Positions 53,101-63,090 of a DNA stretch of 64,000 nt are shown here, one piece after another (position 1 is the stretch's first letter; the number at the start of each line of letters is the position of its first letter). The DNA lies in contig CM057129.1 of assembly GCA_029964075.1 (NCBI GenBank), positions 22,311,430 through 22,375,429 on the forward strand, in the 5' to 3' direction. The translations under genes were made by a program, and so were the position numbers. Below the pieces are notes generated by a model. It was not told the origin of the DNA, searched no databases, and was given only the letters and a program-made list of their open reading frames with translations. The stretch comes from Patiria pectinifera. Taxonomy: Eukaryota; Echinodermata; Asteroidea; Valvatida; Asterinidae.

Positions 53101-56100
53101 GATTCCTAACAGTCTTGAATCCTCCAATTTTAATACGATTTTGCACGCCCCCTAGGGAGTTAGAGTTATTAACCCCCAAAAATTGCACAGAAAATAGAAG
53201 ATGAAATCAGCTTTAATTTGATGTGTGTCTCAAACACCTTGGAGAGTTGTGAGTGTTTTTCCATAATTTGTTCGAAGTGTGTGTAATTATCATTGATGAG
53301 GTCTATGGCAGTTTTTTTATCGGTATACAGCCCTCATGAGTAGGTCAGACAGTGCTAAAGTGCGAATACAAGCACCTTTCCTTGAGTAAGTGCAAGTATT
53401 GTCACCGTTTTCACGAACAGCCACATACTATATATATTATGTTGATTTTGAAGAAAAGTGTTTTCAAGATAATCGCAAAAGAAGTTTCTCATATTTTAAA
53501 ACTGCAAGAAATACTACTTTGCAACAACTTTGTGCAGCAAGGAAACCATCACACGATTCTACGAGAGCTGAATTTTTACATGAACCCGGTAATAAGACTT
53601 AATACAGCAGTTAATTGGTGAAAATTAATTAGTAAAGATATGTGGCTCTTCGTGAAAACGCAAATTCAGGTTTCCGACATATTGGCCCTTTCTGTTCAAC
53701 GTGTATTTCCATAGGCGCGCGTGAGTACGCGCACGCAGCTGAAAATGTAACAAAGATATGTGGCTCTTCGTGAAAACAGAAATCTCATTTGACCTACTTT
53801 TACATATTTCCGTGCAATGGGTTTTGTGCCCGTTCAAAAGGCCAAAATGTATGTGGCTCTTCGTGAAAACACAAAATGCATTTATCGAGATTTCTGCCCC
53901 TTGCAACATTAATGTAACTTGGAAATTAGTGATGTTTTGCTTACAGAAACATGTCAAAATGGTTAAGTACATTATTTTAATGCAAAATATTGAAAAAAAA
54001 TCGAAATCGAAAAAAATTGTAATTTTTGACATATGTGGCTCTTCTTGAAAACGGTGACAGTATTAGCACAAGGCGGTTTTTGGCCATGATGCAAAATGCA
54101 AGAATATGAGTATGTTTCTATGAGTACGAGTACATGGCTGCTACACTAAACTGCGAGAGACCCTGAACCCCTTCCTCCTTCACCGAAACACTAATTCATA
54201 ATACCCCGATATAACTGACTCATTTTTCATTGGCAGGTTACATGGTTGTGCAAGGATTCATCTTCGTACTTGTGGCAGGCATTTCGTTTATTGTGCTAGC
54301 CAGCATTTGGTACTTCCAGATATTTTTCATTTCCTTTGTAGTGGATATTATTGTGTAAGTTGTTTTGCATTATATCTTGTTTGTGCTTTTCCAACATTGT
54401 TGTGCATTAAAATATTGCTTTCTTCTTTGAGTTGCTGTGGCAGGATGGGATGCGGACCTAGGCCTCCCTTACCCTCTCCCCCCCCCCCCCCAAAGAAAAT
54501 TAATTAAATGCCGCAAAACAATGGAAAACAGAAATGGAAGAATTACAGTTAGGAACGCCGCTATAACGAACATTTTTATGCCCCGCGGCGAAGCCGAAGG
54601 GGCATACTGTTTCCGCCTTGTCCTTCCGTGGGTGGGTGGGTGGGTGTGTGGGTGTGTGGGTGTGTGTGTCCGGACAAATCTTGTCAGCGCGATAACTTGA
54701 GAAATACTTAACATATGAACTTCAAATTTGGTTTGTATATTGTTCTTGGTAATCCTAACAACCCTTTTGCATTTGGGGCCGAAAGGTCAAGGGTCAAGGT
54801 CACAGTGACTAAAACAAAAGAAATTTTGTCAGCGCGATAACTTGAGAAATACTTTACATATGAACTTCAAATTTGGTTTGTGTATTGTTCTTGGTAATCC
54901 TAACAACCCTTTTGCATTTGGGGCCGAAAAGTCAAGGGTCAAGGTCACATTGACTAAAACAAAAGAAATTTTGTCAGCGCGATAACTTGAGAAATACTTT
55001 ACATAAGAACTTCAAATTTGGTTTGTGTATTGTTCTTGGTAATCCTAACAACCCTTTTGCATTTGGGGCCGAAAGGTCAAGGGTCAAGGTCACAGTGACT
55101 AAAACAAAAGAAATTTTGTCAGCGCGATAACTTGAGAAATACTTTACATATGAACTTCAAATTTGGTTTGTGTATTGTTCTTGGTAATCCTAACAACCCT
55201 TTTGCATTTGGGGCCGAAAAGTCAAGGGTCAAGGTCACATTGACTAAAACAAAAGAAATTTTGTCAGCGCGATAACTTGAGAAATACTTTACATAAGAAC
55301 TTCAAATTTGGTTTGTGTATTGTTCTTGGTAATCCTAACAACCCTTTTGCATTTGGGGCCGAAAGGTCAAGGGTCAAGGTCACAGTGACTAAAACAAAAG
55401 AAATTTTGTCAGCGCGATAACTTGAGAAATACTTTACATATGAACTTCAAATTTGGTTTGTGGATTGTCCTTGGCAATCCTAAGAAGCCTATTGCATTTG
55501 GGGCCAAAAGGTCAAGGGTCAAGGTCATTGTGGCTAAAACAAAAGAAATTTTGTCAGCGCGATAACTTGAGAAATTCTTCACATGTGAACTTCAAATTTG
55601 GTTTGTGGATCGTTCTTGGTAATCCAAATAGGCCTATCGCATTGGGGGTCGAAAGGTCAAGGGTCAAGGTCATAGTGGCTAAAACAAAAGAAATTTTGTC
55701 AGCGCGATAACTTGAGAAATTCTTCACATGTGAACTTCAAATTGGGTTTGTGGATCGTTCTTGGTAATCCAAATAGGCCTATCGCATTGGGGGTTGAAAG
55801 GTCAAGGGTCAAGGTCACAGTGGCTTAAACAATAAAAATCTTGTATTTATTCTGAGATCATAGGGCTTAGGGATTAATTCATATAAAACCTACAGAAGAC
55901 ACTAATGCTGTCAATGAACGTTCCATGTGACCAAGGTACCGGTACGGTACGTGTAAGTTGATGTTAAAAGAGTGGTGTTATGTCATGGGAACAGTCACGG
56001 TTGCGGGGCATTTGTGTTTGTAAACACACCTGACTTGTTTTTTTGGTCCCACGATTTGACCTTGGTGATATGTACGTTGCCTATTTCGAGTGTACAATAA

Positions 56101-59100
56101 GGGTGTAAGTAGCACCACCAATGTCAAAATAGTCTCTCCCGAAAAACTCCACTTTTTTTCTGCAGCCAAATATTTTGGGCAACATTTTTTTTTTAAGTTT
56201 GAGGGCTCCCCCCCCCCCCCACCCAAATCCTGGGTGCGCTACTGACAGAAAATGTTCATAAAGCGATCGTGCGATTTTAAGCTGCCATTGCTCTGGTACT
56301 CCGCACCCTTCAGAACTTCACCCTGCATGCCCTGAAAGACAACTTTGAACATGTGCTGACTATTGAATTATGTAATTACACAATTTTGGAGCTTACTACC
56401 TACAGCAATGGGTGGCTCTCCCCTTCTATTCCTTCAGGAAATAATAGCCACTTGTCACTTTTCTGTTGACATTTTCCACAACAATTTTTGGTACATTTTG
56501 TACACAAAAATTGGGAGTCAAAGACGATATTCGGTATAGCCGAATGTTCGGTATAGCGGTGTTCCACTATACATGTTAAAAACAATTCAGGCTTTTTTTT
56601 ATTGTTCGTATTGGCACCATGAATGTCAAGAATTACAATATCATTCAATAAAGTGCTCTATGCATCTTGGTTTTAGAGTGTGACTTCGCTCACTTTATAT
56701 TTATAGTTTTGATTTTTTCAGTTTCCATTAATGATTTCAATTACTCAAACTTCTCATGAATTGGCAGTTGAATGAAAAATATGTGAAATTTTTAGCAAAA
56801 CAAGAGTTATTGACTTGTCTCACTAAACAAATTTTAAGGGACTTTTAATTGAACTTAAAACTGATTCAATCACAAGTCTCGGTAACAACAAAAACAAACA
56901 ATTCAGCTAAAAAGCGAAACAAGAATTAAAATTGTCAGTTGTGATGTTTTGTGACTAGATATCTGAAATGTTCCATTTTGTCCCAACGCAGGCCCTCAAC
57001 TATCATTAGTGTGTTGGTGATGTACAGTCAGAATATCATTGTCAAGTACTGCTTCACCCAGGCCAAGCTGGACCCAGGTGATGCTGATGTACCCCTCGCA
57101 CTGAAACACAGGTAAGCAAATTTTAAGCGGTCAGCAACAAAATAATAATAATAATAATACCAGAGTCTTATATAGCGCAAGTATCTACCAACAATTAGGT
57201 ACTCAAGGTGCTGGAAGTTATGTCTATACGTCTCGTCCGAAGGACGAAGCAATCATGGTAAAGTGCCTTGCTCAAGAGCACAAGCGCCATGTTCTCACGG
57301 TCAGGATTCGAACCCATGTACCATGACACACGAGTCGAACACCGTACCCATTGGACTACAGCCAACAACCAGTTACAGGCAATATACATTGTATGACATT
57401 TTAGCTGGTAAGCTTTAGTAACCTTGTTTTGAGCCACATACAGCATCTTTATTCTCAACAGAACGACTGTATTTTAAAACCATTATTTACCGATATTTAG
57501 GTCCATGTAAATGGTCACTTTTTGACCATGCAGAAAAGAGACCAATAATAACGTCTACATTTCATGCACATGCAAAAATAGCGCTAGTTTTCTGTCTTAA
57601 ACTTCCAATATATAATATGATCTGGTTAAACTAACCCAAAACAAAATTGGGTTTCCTTGAGTATTTTTGTCAATTTTCATTGAACTGTGATTTTTATTTT
57701 TTTTTAATATACAGAGTGTGGTTTCTACTGTACTCGTATGTGACTTTGTTCCTGAATATGCTGTACGGGCTAGTCTTTGCGGTAATCCGCATCGTGATTG
57801 GGACGATCATTTCTGTCATTCTCCTGCCACGCATTGACCGGCCCATCTGGGCACCAGGCGTGGGCGACAAAGACTTAGGTAGGACTAATAAGTTTTTGAC
57901 AAGTTGTTTTCCAATTCATGTCTAAACTTTGTTTGCAATTCAGGGAAGACAGGTCTTAGTTTTAAAGGTACGGTAGATCATTTGTCATTTCTGCATTTTT
58001 TTTCGTTTTAAGCAACAAAAGTACTCAAAAGCTAAAGTTGGGGGCTTAACAACTCACCTGATGAAGTTTTAGCTCTGTGACCGAAAATCCTGGGAAAACA
58101 TTATTCTAGGATCTCAATTTCAATTCAAAAGTTGCCGGGTCATGTTTTGAGTTGCACCTGAAATCAGCATCCCGGACACGTTCTGATTCAGCCGATGGCA
58201 GCTATGCAATGTCACGCACTGAACTGACAAATAATAGCAACCGCGGGTGCATCGGATCAACGCTTGCGCACACCCATTCACGGATTTGCCGAATTACAAA
58301 CCAACTACTAACAGCAATTTAAAAAAATGCGTCACTTGACTCATCTTTGGAAACGGCCTTCTTTTATTGTTTTCTTCAAAATGACAGCATGTCAGAAGGA
58401 ATAATTTCAGAGGGAGTTTATTGCCATTTCCGTCTTTAAACAAAGTAAGTTATTCAAGAATAGTCTCGTCAATTACTTTTTGGATAGCTGCAAATGATTT
58501 ACTCTACCTTGAACAATATGTAAGGCCGCATCAAAATTACTTGGCTGTGGCTGGTAGTTACACACGTGCCTGCCTATGGGAATCGGTTTCATCAGCTACT
58601 TCCATAGTTGCATGTGTGACCACAAGCCGTAGTCATCATTCAGATGCAGCTTATTATTGAGCGGATGATATTTCCTTATAGTTGCCGTTGTTTTTGTTTG
58701 TTTGTTTGGGGGGTTTTTTTTCGAAGTGAAATAATTTCACCATTTTAAGGTTGTAACTGAACTTGCTTCAAATTTGTAAATTTGTCCCTCTGAAGTCTAC
58801 GTAATGTACGCGGGCAACCTGTACACCGAGAACGCTCACAGCAACCCCATTCTGGTCATGTTCTGTCACCTGATGGTCTACGATGTCCTGAAACCGAAGC
58901 GGCGGCGACTGAAACTGGCCCATCAGCACAGCCTGACGGCCAGAGATGGACTGGTCAACAGCCAGGAACCCAGCTACACGGATTTGGAGAGCACTGCGAC
59001 AGATAAAGGTATGGACGTGCACCCACTCGATGGTTACAATGAGAGAGTTGGGAGGGACCACTGAAGAGACATTCTGACCCTCACGCACATATGCTTTGGT

Positions 59101-61826
59101 TTTAATTGTTTACATTCGGAATCAAATATGCCGTGTGTACTTGTACTCTGCTCTGTGCATACTTCGAACTACGCGCGGGAACCAGTACGTGCATGAGCAC
59201 TTAGCCCACAGTGTCTCTGTTATACTCTAGGAGCGCTGCAGCAGTGGCGTTCCGGTTATTAGAAATTTATTTCAAAATGTTCCTCTTCCTTGCTTTTCCT
59301 TACCTCTTACTGTCAATTGTTCAGTCATTGCTCTCGGTGACCTTGCACCCAGGCCTCAATTTTACATTCTACTTTGGTTGAAATTCGTGACTCTTCTTTC
59401 TCCAATATCGATATCACTTGTGACTCTTCTTTCTCCAACATCACTTGTGACACCGTCTCCAGCTCTCGGTACTGTAGTCTACAGTTACCCCCGCTCATGT
59501 TCTGTCAATTCTATCTCAGAACGACCCAATCTCTTGAGGTACTTCCGTTGGCACCTGGCCTACACGCTGATCAACAATCCCTCCCTGATCCAGCTGCGTA
59601 AGCACTCGGCCATCTTGCCCGAGCAGGACGTGGTGATATCCCCAGATGGGCAGGCCAAGTTTGTCAACGCCGGAAAAGGGAACGGAGGGCATCAGTTGCT
59701 GCCTCACATCGTAGAGGTAAGTGCTGTTCATTAACAGCTTTATTCAGTCTGGATGTGGTGATGGTGTCTCATAAAATTTGGACTTCTGTAGTGGATGTGA
59801 AAAGTAATTATATATGCAAGGCAAGTGAACAGATGCGCACATGAACAGCTGCGTTATACAGGTGCATACACGTGTGATTTAATTCGAGAATAATATTATG
59901 GAAAGTAATTCGTTTTTGTTATTAAAAGATTTTTTGGAAGCAGTTGGTGTTTGGTAGGGAAAGAGAGAGAATGTACATGTACATGGCAATTTTAGCACAG
60001 CTGTGTAATAAAGTCTGAAGACGTTTTGTAACATCTTACAACTGAAGCGTGATCACTGTTTTTGGTACAAGACTGAATTCCCCTCCTCCACTTCACACGA
60101 AGTTTCCCGGGATCCGTTCCTGTATCTGACGCTTTATACACTCCAATGAAATCTTGTCTCTTTTAGCTAAATGGACTCTTACCGTAATATATGACTTGTC
60201 ACTGTTTTAAATCTGTCGACTGAAGTATGTGCAATACAACCAATGAGTCCAAATGTATCAAAGGGGTATTTCGCACAAACTGTGCATGAAGTGTAAGTTT
60301 GTGTGTCTTTAACTGTTCTCAATATTGAAAATGAAAAACAATTGTCTCATTCTTCAAAATGGTTGGGTTTTTTGGGGGGGTGGGGAATGGATAACCATTG
60401 ATGACAAAGTCATAACCCAGACGATCACATTTTTCATATCTGTGAGGACATCTGTGCAGCAGATTGTACTTCTTTGCTTCATTTATCCTATTAATGTCAC
60501 GTGAATGTCAAGCAGGGTGGGAATGGTCAAGGCTGATCCAGACAACATCCATCAATAATGTTGACTCAGTTCACGAACAGTAGATGGTATTTTATAATCT
60601 CTCACAAGAGCTCTGGCCTCGGGCACACCTATGGCTCGACGTATATGCTCAACTATTTGTTTTTCATCAGCATGTGCTTAAACATGAAGCATCTTGGCTT
60701 GACGTGCTGGTTCACACATGTGTGGCTCAATGTACGCACAACCAAGTTTCATTGTATTGATAAGAGGGAATTTCGCGTCGGGGTGATGTAAATCAAATTG
60801 AATTTTGCCCTTCACGGACGTATAAACACTGTATACTCAGTGTGTTACCTCCCAAGTGAAAGTTTGAAAAATCACTCTGGTGGGACTCGAACCCACGACC
60901 TCCTGTTTTCTAGTGCAGACGTCTTACCACTCGATCACCGAGCTAACGGGATCGGCTGGCTGGTTTGAATCTGATGTGCATAGCAGCGGGTACTGCATAA
61001 GTTTCATTGTAATGTACACAAACCCAAAAGCATCTGAGTCTGAGCACCAGGCATTAAGGGCTTTCTAAAGTCCATACCATATTGGATAAAGAGCTGCACA
61101 ATGAATGAATTAGACGCCATATTGATGAGACCGGTGAGACCGGCTGGTGATCTACAAAGGACAAGTTGCCGTCTTATAGACAGCATGATTTCTTTTGTAA
61201 CATCGCGGTTCACTTAACTTATATTTTGACCACCACCACTGACCAAGATTGACAATTTTTCTAACATCGTGGTTTACTTTTTTAATACCGCAGTTCACTT
61301 TTTCGGCGTTTTAGAAATAATAATAATCACTACGGAAATTTGTCCTTTTTAGAACATTATAATTTGTGTACGTGACCAAAATGCGCGTCAACTGTTGATA
61401 AAACGCGCACTGTATATACGCGTAGAACATTCGTATTATACGCAGCCATCTTCGTGAGACCGGGGGCGAATTGGTCAATATGCAAAGTCTACTGTGTGAA
61501 TGGTGTATGGATATCCGCTATCCAGTCCTTATATCAGTGGTCCATACGTGGTGACTACAAATCTGTTTGCATACCAGGTGATGAAGCGGCAAGACCAGAT
61601 AAGAAGCAACCAGGAAGCATCTCCCACAGTGGCTGAGCCTTCTGTGAATGCGGTTGACCCGGGGCTGATTGTCCTAGATGATGCCGCGCCACCGTACCAG
61701 CCACGCCCGCCTAATGCCAATCTTCCTATGCAGCAGGTGGGTCTGTCTGGTGAACACGACAATCCAATCTTATCGGGAACGGGCGAGAAGGAACTCCATA
61801 CTGCAGGCTCTGAAAGTACTGCCTAG
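38137..61826 (+). CDS. STRA6: STRA6-family retinol transporter / RBP receptor
   Basis: Multi-pass plasma membrane protein that in vertebrates moves retinol from retinol-binding protein into cells. Firm exons: 43661-43761, 44345-44484, 45426-45546, 47742-47799, 48552-48674, 49005-49075, 49464-49578, 50556-50712, 51260-51335, 51917-51992, 52661-52709, 54237-54354, 56992-57111, 57715-57878, 58796-59008, 59520-59716, 61578-61826. These sum to 2148 nt: 715 residues plus TAG, all in phase. Proposed N-terminal exons 38137-38156 and 39680-39746 add 29 residues (total 744; human 667). Matches to the family: YVRNLLNKPAE, WRARFVKFYKPHPGFIYPTR then ISIYQ, LYTENAHSNPILVMFCHL, RWHLAYTLINNPSL with LRKH. Many exons are mostly hydrophobic helices. 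It could be ancestral to both STRA6 and the STRA6-like RBPR2, so the symbol is family-level. The C-terminal tail is polar and longer than in human. Confidence 0.92.
39335..39448 (+). CDS. Possible optional N-terminal exon of STRA6
   Basis: An open stretch reads WYYVPQHSGLATDLNRPY and goes on to STSIDFSDF. It has a ctctag acceptor and a weak gtgtgt donor, and phases that fit between 38156 and 39680. The WY motif recalls the acidic Tyr-Trp region before the first helix in vertebrate STRA6 (SWY in human, DWY in zebrafish). It could equally be a chance ORF or a pseudogene piece. Confidence 0.3.
39680..39746 (+). CDS. STRA6: Proposed STRA6 exon encoding start of first membrane helix
   Basis: A strong pyrimidine tract ends atgttag before 39680 and a gtaagt donor begins at 39747. 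It encodes GNQTCIIATYRGFLVHGSFP plus FA and ends in phase 0, so it continues directly into VCIILILSFIQRTKK of the next exon, completing a 20-residue hydrophobic helix. Vertebrate STRA6 has a Cys seven residues before a Gly at the same place (C-x6-GLYH in human), and the same spacing is seen here. NQT is a glycosylation sequon outside the helix. Confidence 0.65.
40820..41344. mobile_element. MITE, TTAAAGGGACAC terminus, copy B2
   Basis: Left end TTAAAGGGACACTAGGTCCT is the exact inverse of the right end AGGACCTAGTGTCCCTTTAA. The interior is homologous to B1 (10321-10863), sharing TTATGTTTTGGATTGTTTA and AATAACACAAAAACGCCC. Lies in the long STRA6 intron before 43661. Confidence 0.85.
41567..42092. 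mobile_element. MITE, B5 family with palindromic core, copy 1
   Basis: Ends TTAAAGGGAATATACATCAT and the inverse of GCAAATGTTGTATTTTTCCT with TTAA. Contains the 22-bp-class palindrome centred on GGTCGGCCGACC (about 41902-41925). Shares the whole layout with 45621-46143. Confidence 0.8.
42593..43145. mobile_element. MITE, B3 family
   Basis: Inverted ends TTTAAAGCTATAGTCCATCA and TGATGGACTATAGCTTTAA with no visible mismatch over about 23 bp. The interior, including TTCTAGGATCTCAATTTC (seen inverted) and GCGCGCG-type GC-rich text, is shared with 57961-58512 in opposite orientation. Confidence 0.85.
44928..45301. mobile_element. MITE, TWA-GGCC-A(n) terminus, copy A1
   Basis: Perfect TAA duplication (44925-44927 and 45302-45304), GGCC at each end, A/T tracts, then GTCTCCTGTTTCTGGTATG inverted as CATACCAGAAACCAGAGAC. 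374 bp, homologous to copy A2 throughout, inverted. In the STRA6 intron between 44484 and 45426, ending only about 125 bp before the next exon. Confidence 0.9.
45621..46143. mobile_element. MITE, B5 family, copy 2
   Basis: Begins TTTAAAGGGAAAGTACAACA and ends AAATGTTGTATCTTCTCTTTAA. The palindromic core is decayed here (CTAGTCAGCCGACCAGC). Same family as 41567-42092. Confidence 0.75.
46405..46985 (-). repeat. Tandem tRNA-like SINE units (2.3 copies)
   Basis: A unit of about 250 bp occurs at about 46419-46668 and 46669-46914, with a third partial copy to 46985. Each complete unit holds, on the minus strand, a tRNA-like block with TAGCTCGGTGGTCGAGTGG (A-box side) and GGTTCGAGTCC (B box). A single related copy lies at 60765-61005. 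The anticodon loop is not canonical, so this is a repeat, not a tRNA gene. Confidence 0.75.
48128..48204 (-). repeat. tRNA-like SINE head
   Basis: The reverse complement reads GGGCTGGATAGCTCAGTTGG, TAGAGCACTGG ... GGTCGCAGGTTTAAACCCC. A box and B box are present, but the T-stem does not pair well and the residue before the apparent GGC anticodon is C, not T. Read as a SINE or tRNA pseudogene. Confidence 0.55.
49735..50100 (-). repeat. tRNA-derived SINE, minus strand
   Basis: The minus strand starts with a tRNA-like head (TGGCCTAGCGG A box, GGTTCGAGCCC B box), then CTTAAGCAAGGCACTTAACC and TTGCTTCGTCCTTCGGATGG, phrases shared with the SINE at 57130-57370. In the STRA6 intron 49579-50555. Confidence 0.7.
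50870..51005 (-). mobile_element. Non-LTR retrotransposon C-terminal fragment
   Basis: The minus strand reads CECGETQTADHIPDDCP, a C-x-C ... H-x4-C finger typical of the end of jockey/I/CR1-like reverse transcriptase ORFs, followed by about 24 residues and a stop. Upstream frame is closed, so only the end survives. Confidence 0.6.
53401..54058. mobile_element. 658-bp MITE with repeated subterminal motif, 6-bp duplication
   Basis: AGTATT at 53395-53400 and 54059-54064 flank inverted ends GTCACCGTTTTCACGAA and TTCTTGAAAACGGTGAC. The motif ATGTGGCTCTTCGTGAAAAC recurs inside at about 53640, 53758 and 53850, as well as at the right end, all in one direction. No ORF with similarity to a transposase. 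Confidence 0.8.
54577..54680. repeat. ATGCCCC hairpin and GGGT-microsatellite leader of the 145-bp array
   Basis: TATGCCCCGCGGCGAAGCCG followed by AAGGGGCATA forms a short hairpin, then GTGGGTGGGTGGGTGTGTGG microsatellite text. The same leader precedes minisatellites in other marine invertebrates as remembered; a link with Helitron-like elements is only a guess. Confidence 0.55.
54681..55835 (+). repeat. 145-bp tandem array, eight copies
   Basis: The landmark TTGTCAGCGCGATAACTTGA recurs at 54681, 54826, 54971, 55116, 55261, 55406, 55551 and 55696, exactly 145 bp apart each time. Each unit also contains GGTCAAGGGTCAAGGTCA. Units 2-3 and 4-5 repeat as a 290-bp pair. Lies in the STRA6 intron 54355-56991. 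Confidence 0.95.
57130..57370 (-). repeat. tRNA-derived SINE with (ATT)n tail
   Basis: On the minus strand: tRNA-like head with AATGGGTACGG and B box GGTTCGAATCC, then CTTGAGCAAGGCACTTTACC, TTGCTTCGTCCTTCGGACGA, GCGCTATATAAGACTCTGGT and an ATT microsatellite tail at 57140-57157. A complete SINE layout, in the STRA6 intron 57112-57714. Confidence 0.75.
57961..58512. mobile_element. MITE, B3 family, second copy
   Basis: Begins TTTAAAGGTACGGTAGATCA and ends GCAAATGATTTACTCTACCT. The interior (ATTCTAGGATCTCAATTTCA, GACACGTTCTGATTCAGCCG) matches 42593-43145 in inverse orientation. In the STRA6 intron 57879-58795. Confidence 0.75.
59009..59064 (+). other. Possible alternative STRA6 C-terminus by intron retention
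   Basis: If the donor at 59009 is not used, the frame continues 18 codons (GMDVHPLDGYNERVGRDH) to a TGA at 59062-59064. This would remove the conserved C-terminal NNPSL segment. Confidence 0.2.
59376..59450 (+). repeat. About 37-bp tandem duplication
   Basis: GTGACTCTTCTTTCTCCAA occurs twice with TATCACTTG / CATCACTTG after it, in the STRA6 intron before 59520. Confidence 0.75.
60765..61005 (-). repeat. tRNA-like SINE unit, single copy
   Basis: Same unit as 46405-46985, including GGTGGGACTCGAACCCACGA (complement of a B box) and GTGCATAGCAGCGGGTACTG. In the last STRA6 intron. Confidence 0.75.
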
Positions 61827-62526
61827 TTGTGCTTAATCCCAAACTTTTAACTCGGCTTGGAATTTTTCCTCAGATCAGCTGACTTCCTCTATTTTTCATT
61901 TCACACTTTTGCCAGTTAAAGATTGAAAAAAAAACACTGTTACATAAGTCTTGTAAAGCTTGGAAATTCCTCTTTTTTGGTTATTTCCCATTTGCATGCC
62001 TATAAACTCTTATTGTGTGGTGATCTGATACGTTGGATATATAACTTGAATCCCTCTTAGAGACAACGAGCTGATATATCCACTCAAATATCATAGCTAT
62101 TTTTTTTCAAATGCCTTCTAATTAAAGCAATTACTTCCGGAATAAGAGTTAGTTTCCAGATGTATATAAACATGAATGTATGGAACACGAAGAGTACAGC
62201 ATGTCCACAAATTTACAGTATTTTCTGGTTTCTTGGATGAGTATGATATGGTATAGTTTCTGTAAAAAAACCCAAAAAAACCTATACAGCGAATTTTACG
62301 TTGGTATGCTTTAGATACCACAATACTTGTATATCAGCATTGATACCAGAGCCTGTAGATTGGACCATGATTTCTGTTTACGTGATCAAAACCGCGACCT
62401 TTTAGAAGGTTAGGAATTGTACTATACAAAGTGTATTCTAGAAATATATGAAAATTTAAGATATTTTATGTATGTAAAATAATTAAAGGTGATAATGTAT
62501 CTGTAATTATTCAAATTTTAACAATT

Positions 62527-62886
62527 CCGGCGATTCACATTGCAGTGCGCAACCAAGAGTTTGCCATGGAGAGTTCATTTTTCCCAGTGCATTGTGGGTG
62601 ACAGTCAACAAATTCGTAGCGCATGACATTTGAAATTGTTACTTTTTCCAGTTAGTAGTTTCGTAAGTGTATGATTCAAGGATCTGTTTGCCCTTCTCTT
62701 TTCTTTTTATCAATATGGTGTTTTTTTTGTATGCGGCAGAATGCTCTGCCCCAATCTGTAACAAAGGAGCTCAAGTTATTTCTACTGACACTCATTCGAA
62801 TGGGCCATGTTTTATCGACCTTAAAAGTTGAAAAATTGACTCTCCATGGCAAACTCTTGGTGGCGCACTGCATTGTGAATCGCCCA
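62527..62886. mobile_element. MITE, GGCGATTCACA family, copy C1
   Basis: Left GGCGATTCACATTGCAGTGC and right GCACTGCATTGTGAATCGCC are inverted with one mismatch, and the match continues through AAGAGTTTGCCATGGAGAGT. About 360 bp. Relatives at 7346-7689 and 8204-8405. Confidence 0.9.
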
Positions 62887-63084
62887 AATTATATTAGAAT
62901 GCCAGTATAACAAATGTATGTTCCACAAAAGGTTGTTGGTTATAATGTACAGAAAATTTGGGATCTAAAAGAGATGGTCATTATATAGCCAGATGTGTGG
63001 TATGGCAGTGTGTGTTTAGCCATGTTGTACTGTACATTGTGTACTAAAAGAGACGATGTGCTCTTATGTTCCTTCCTTGTGCCA

Positions 63085-63090
63085 AATAAA
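63085..63090 (+). terminator. Candidate poly(A) signal for STRA6
   Basis: AATAAA about 1.26 kb after the STRA6 stop codon, followed within 30 bp by T-rich sequence. Confidence 0.35.
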
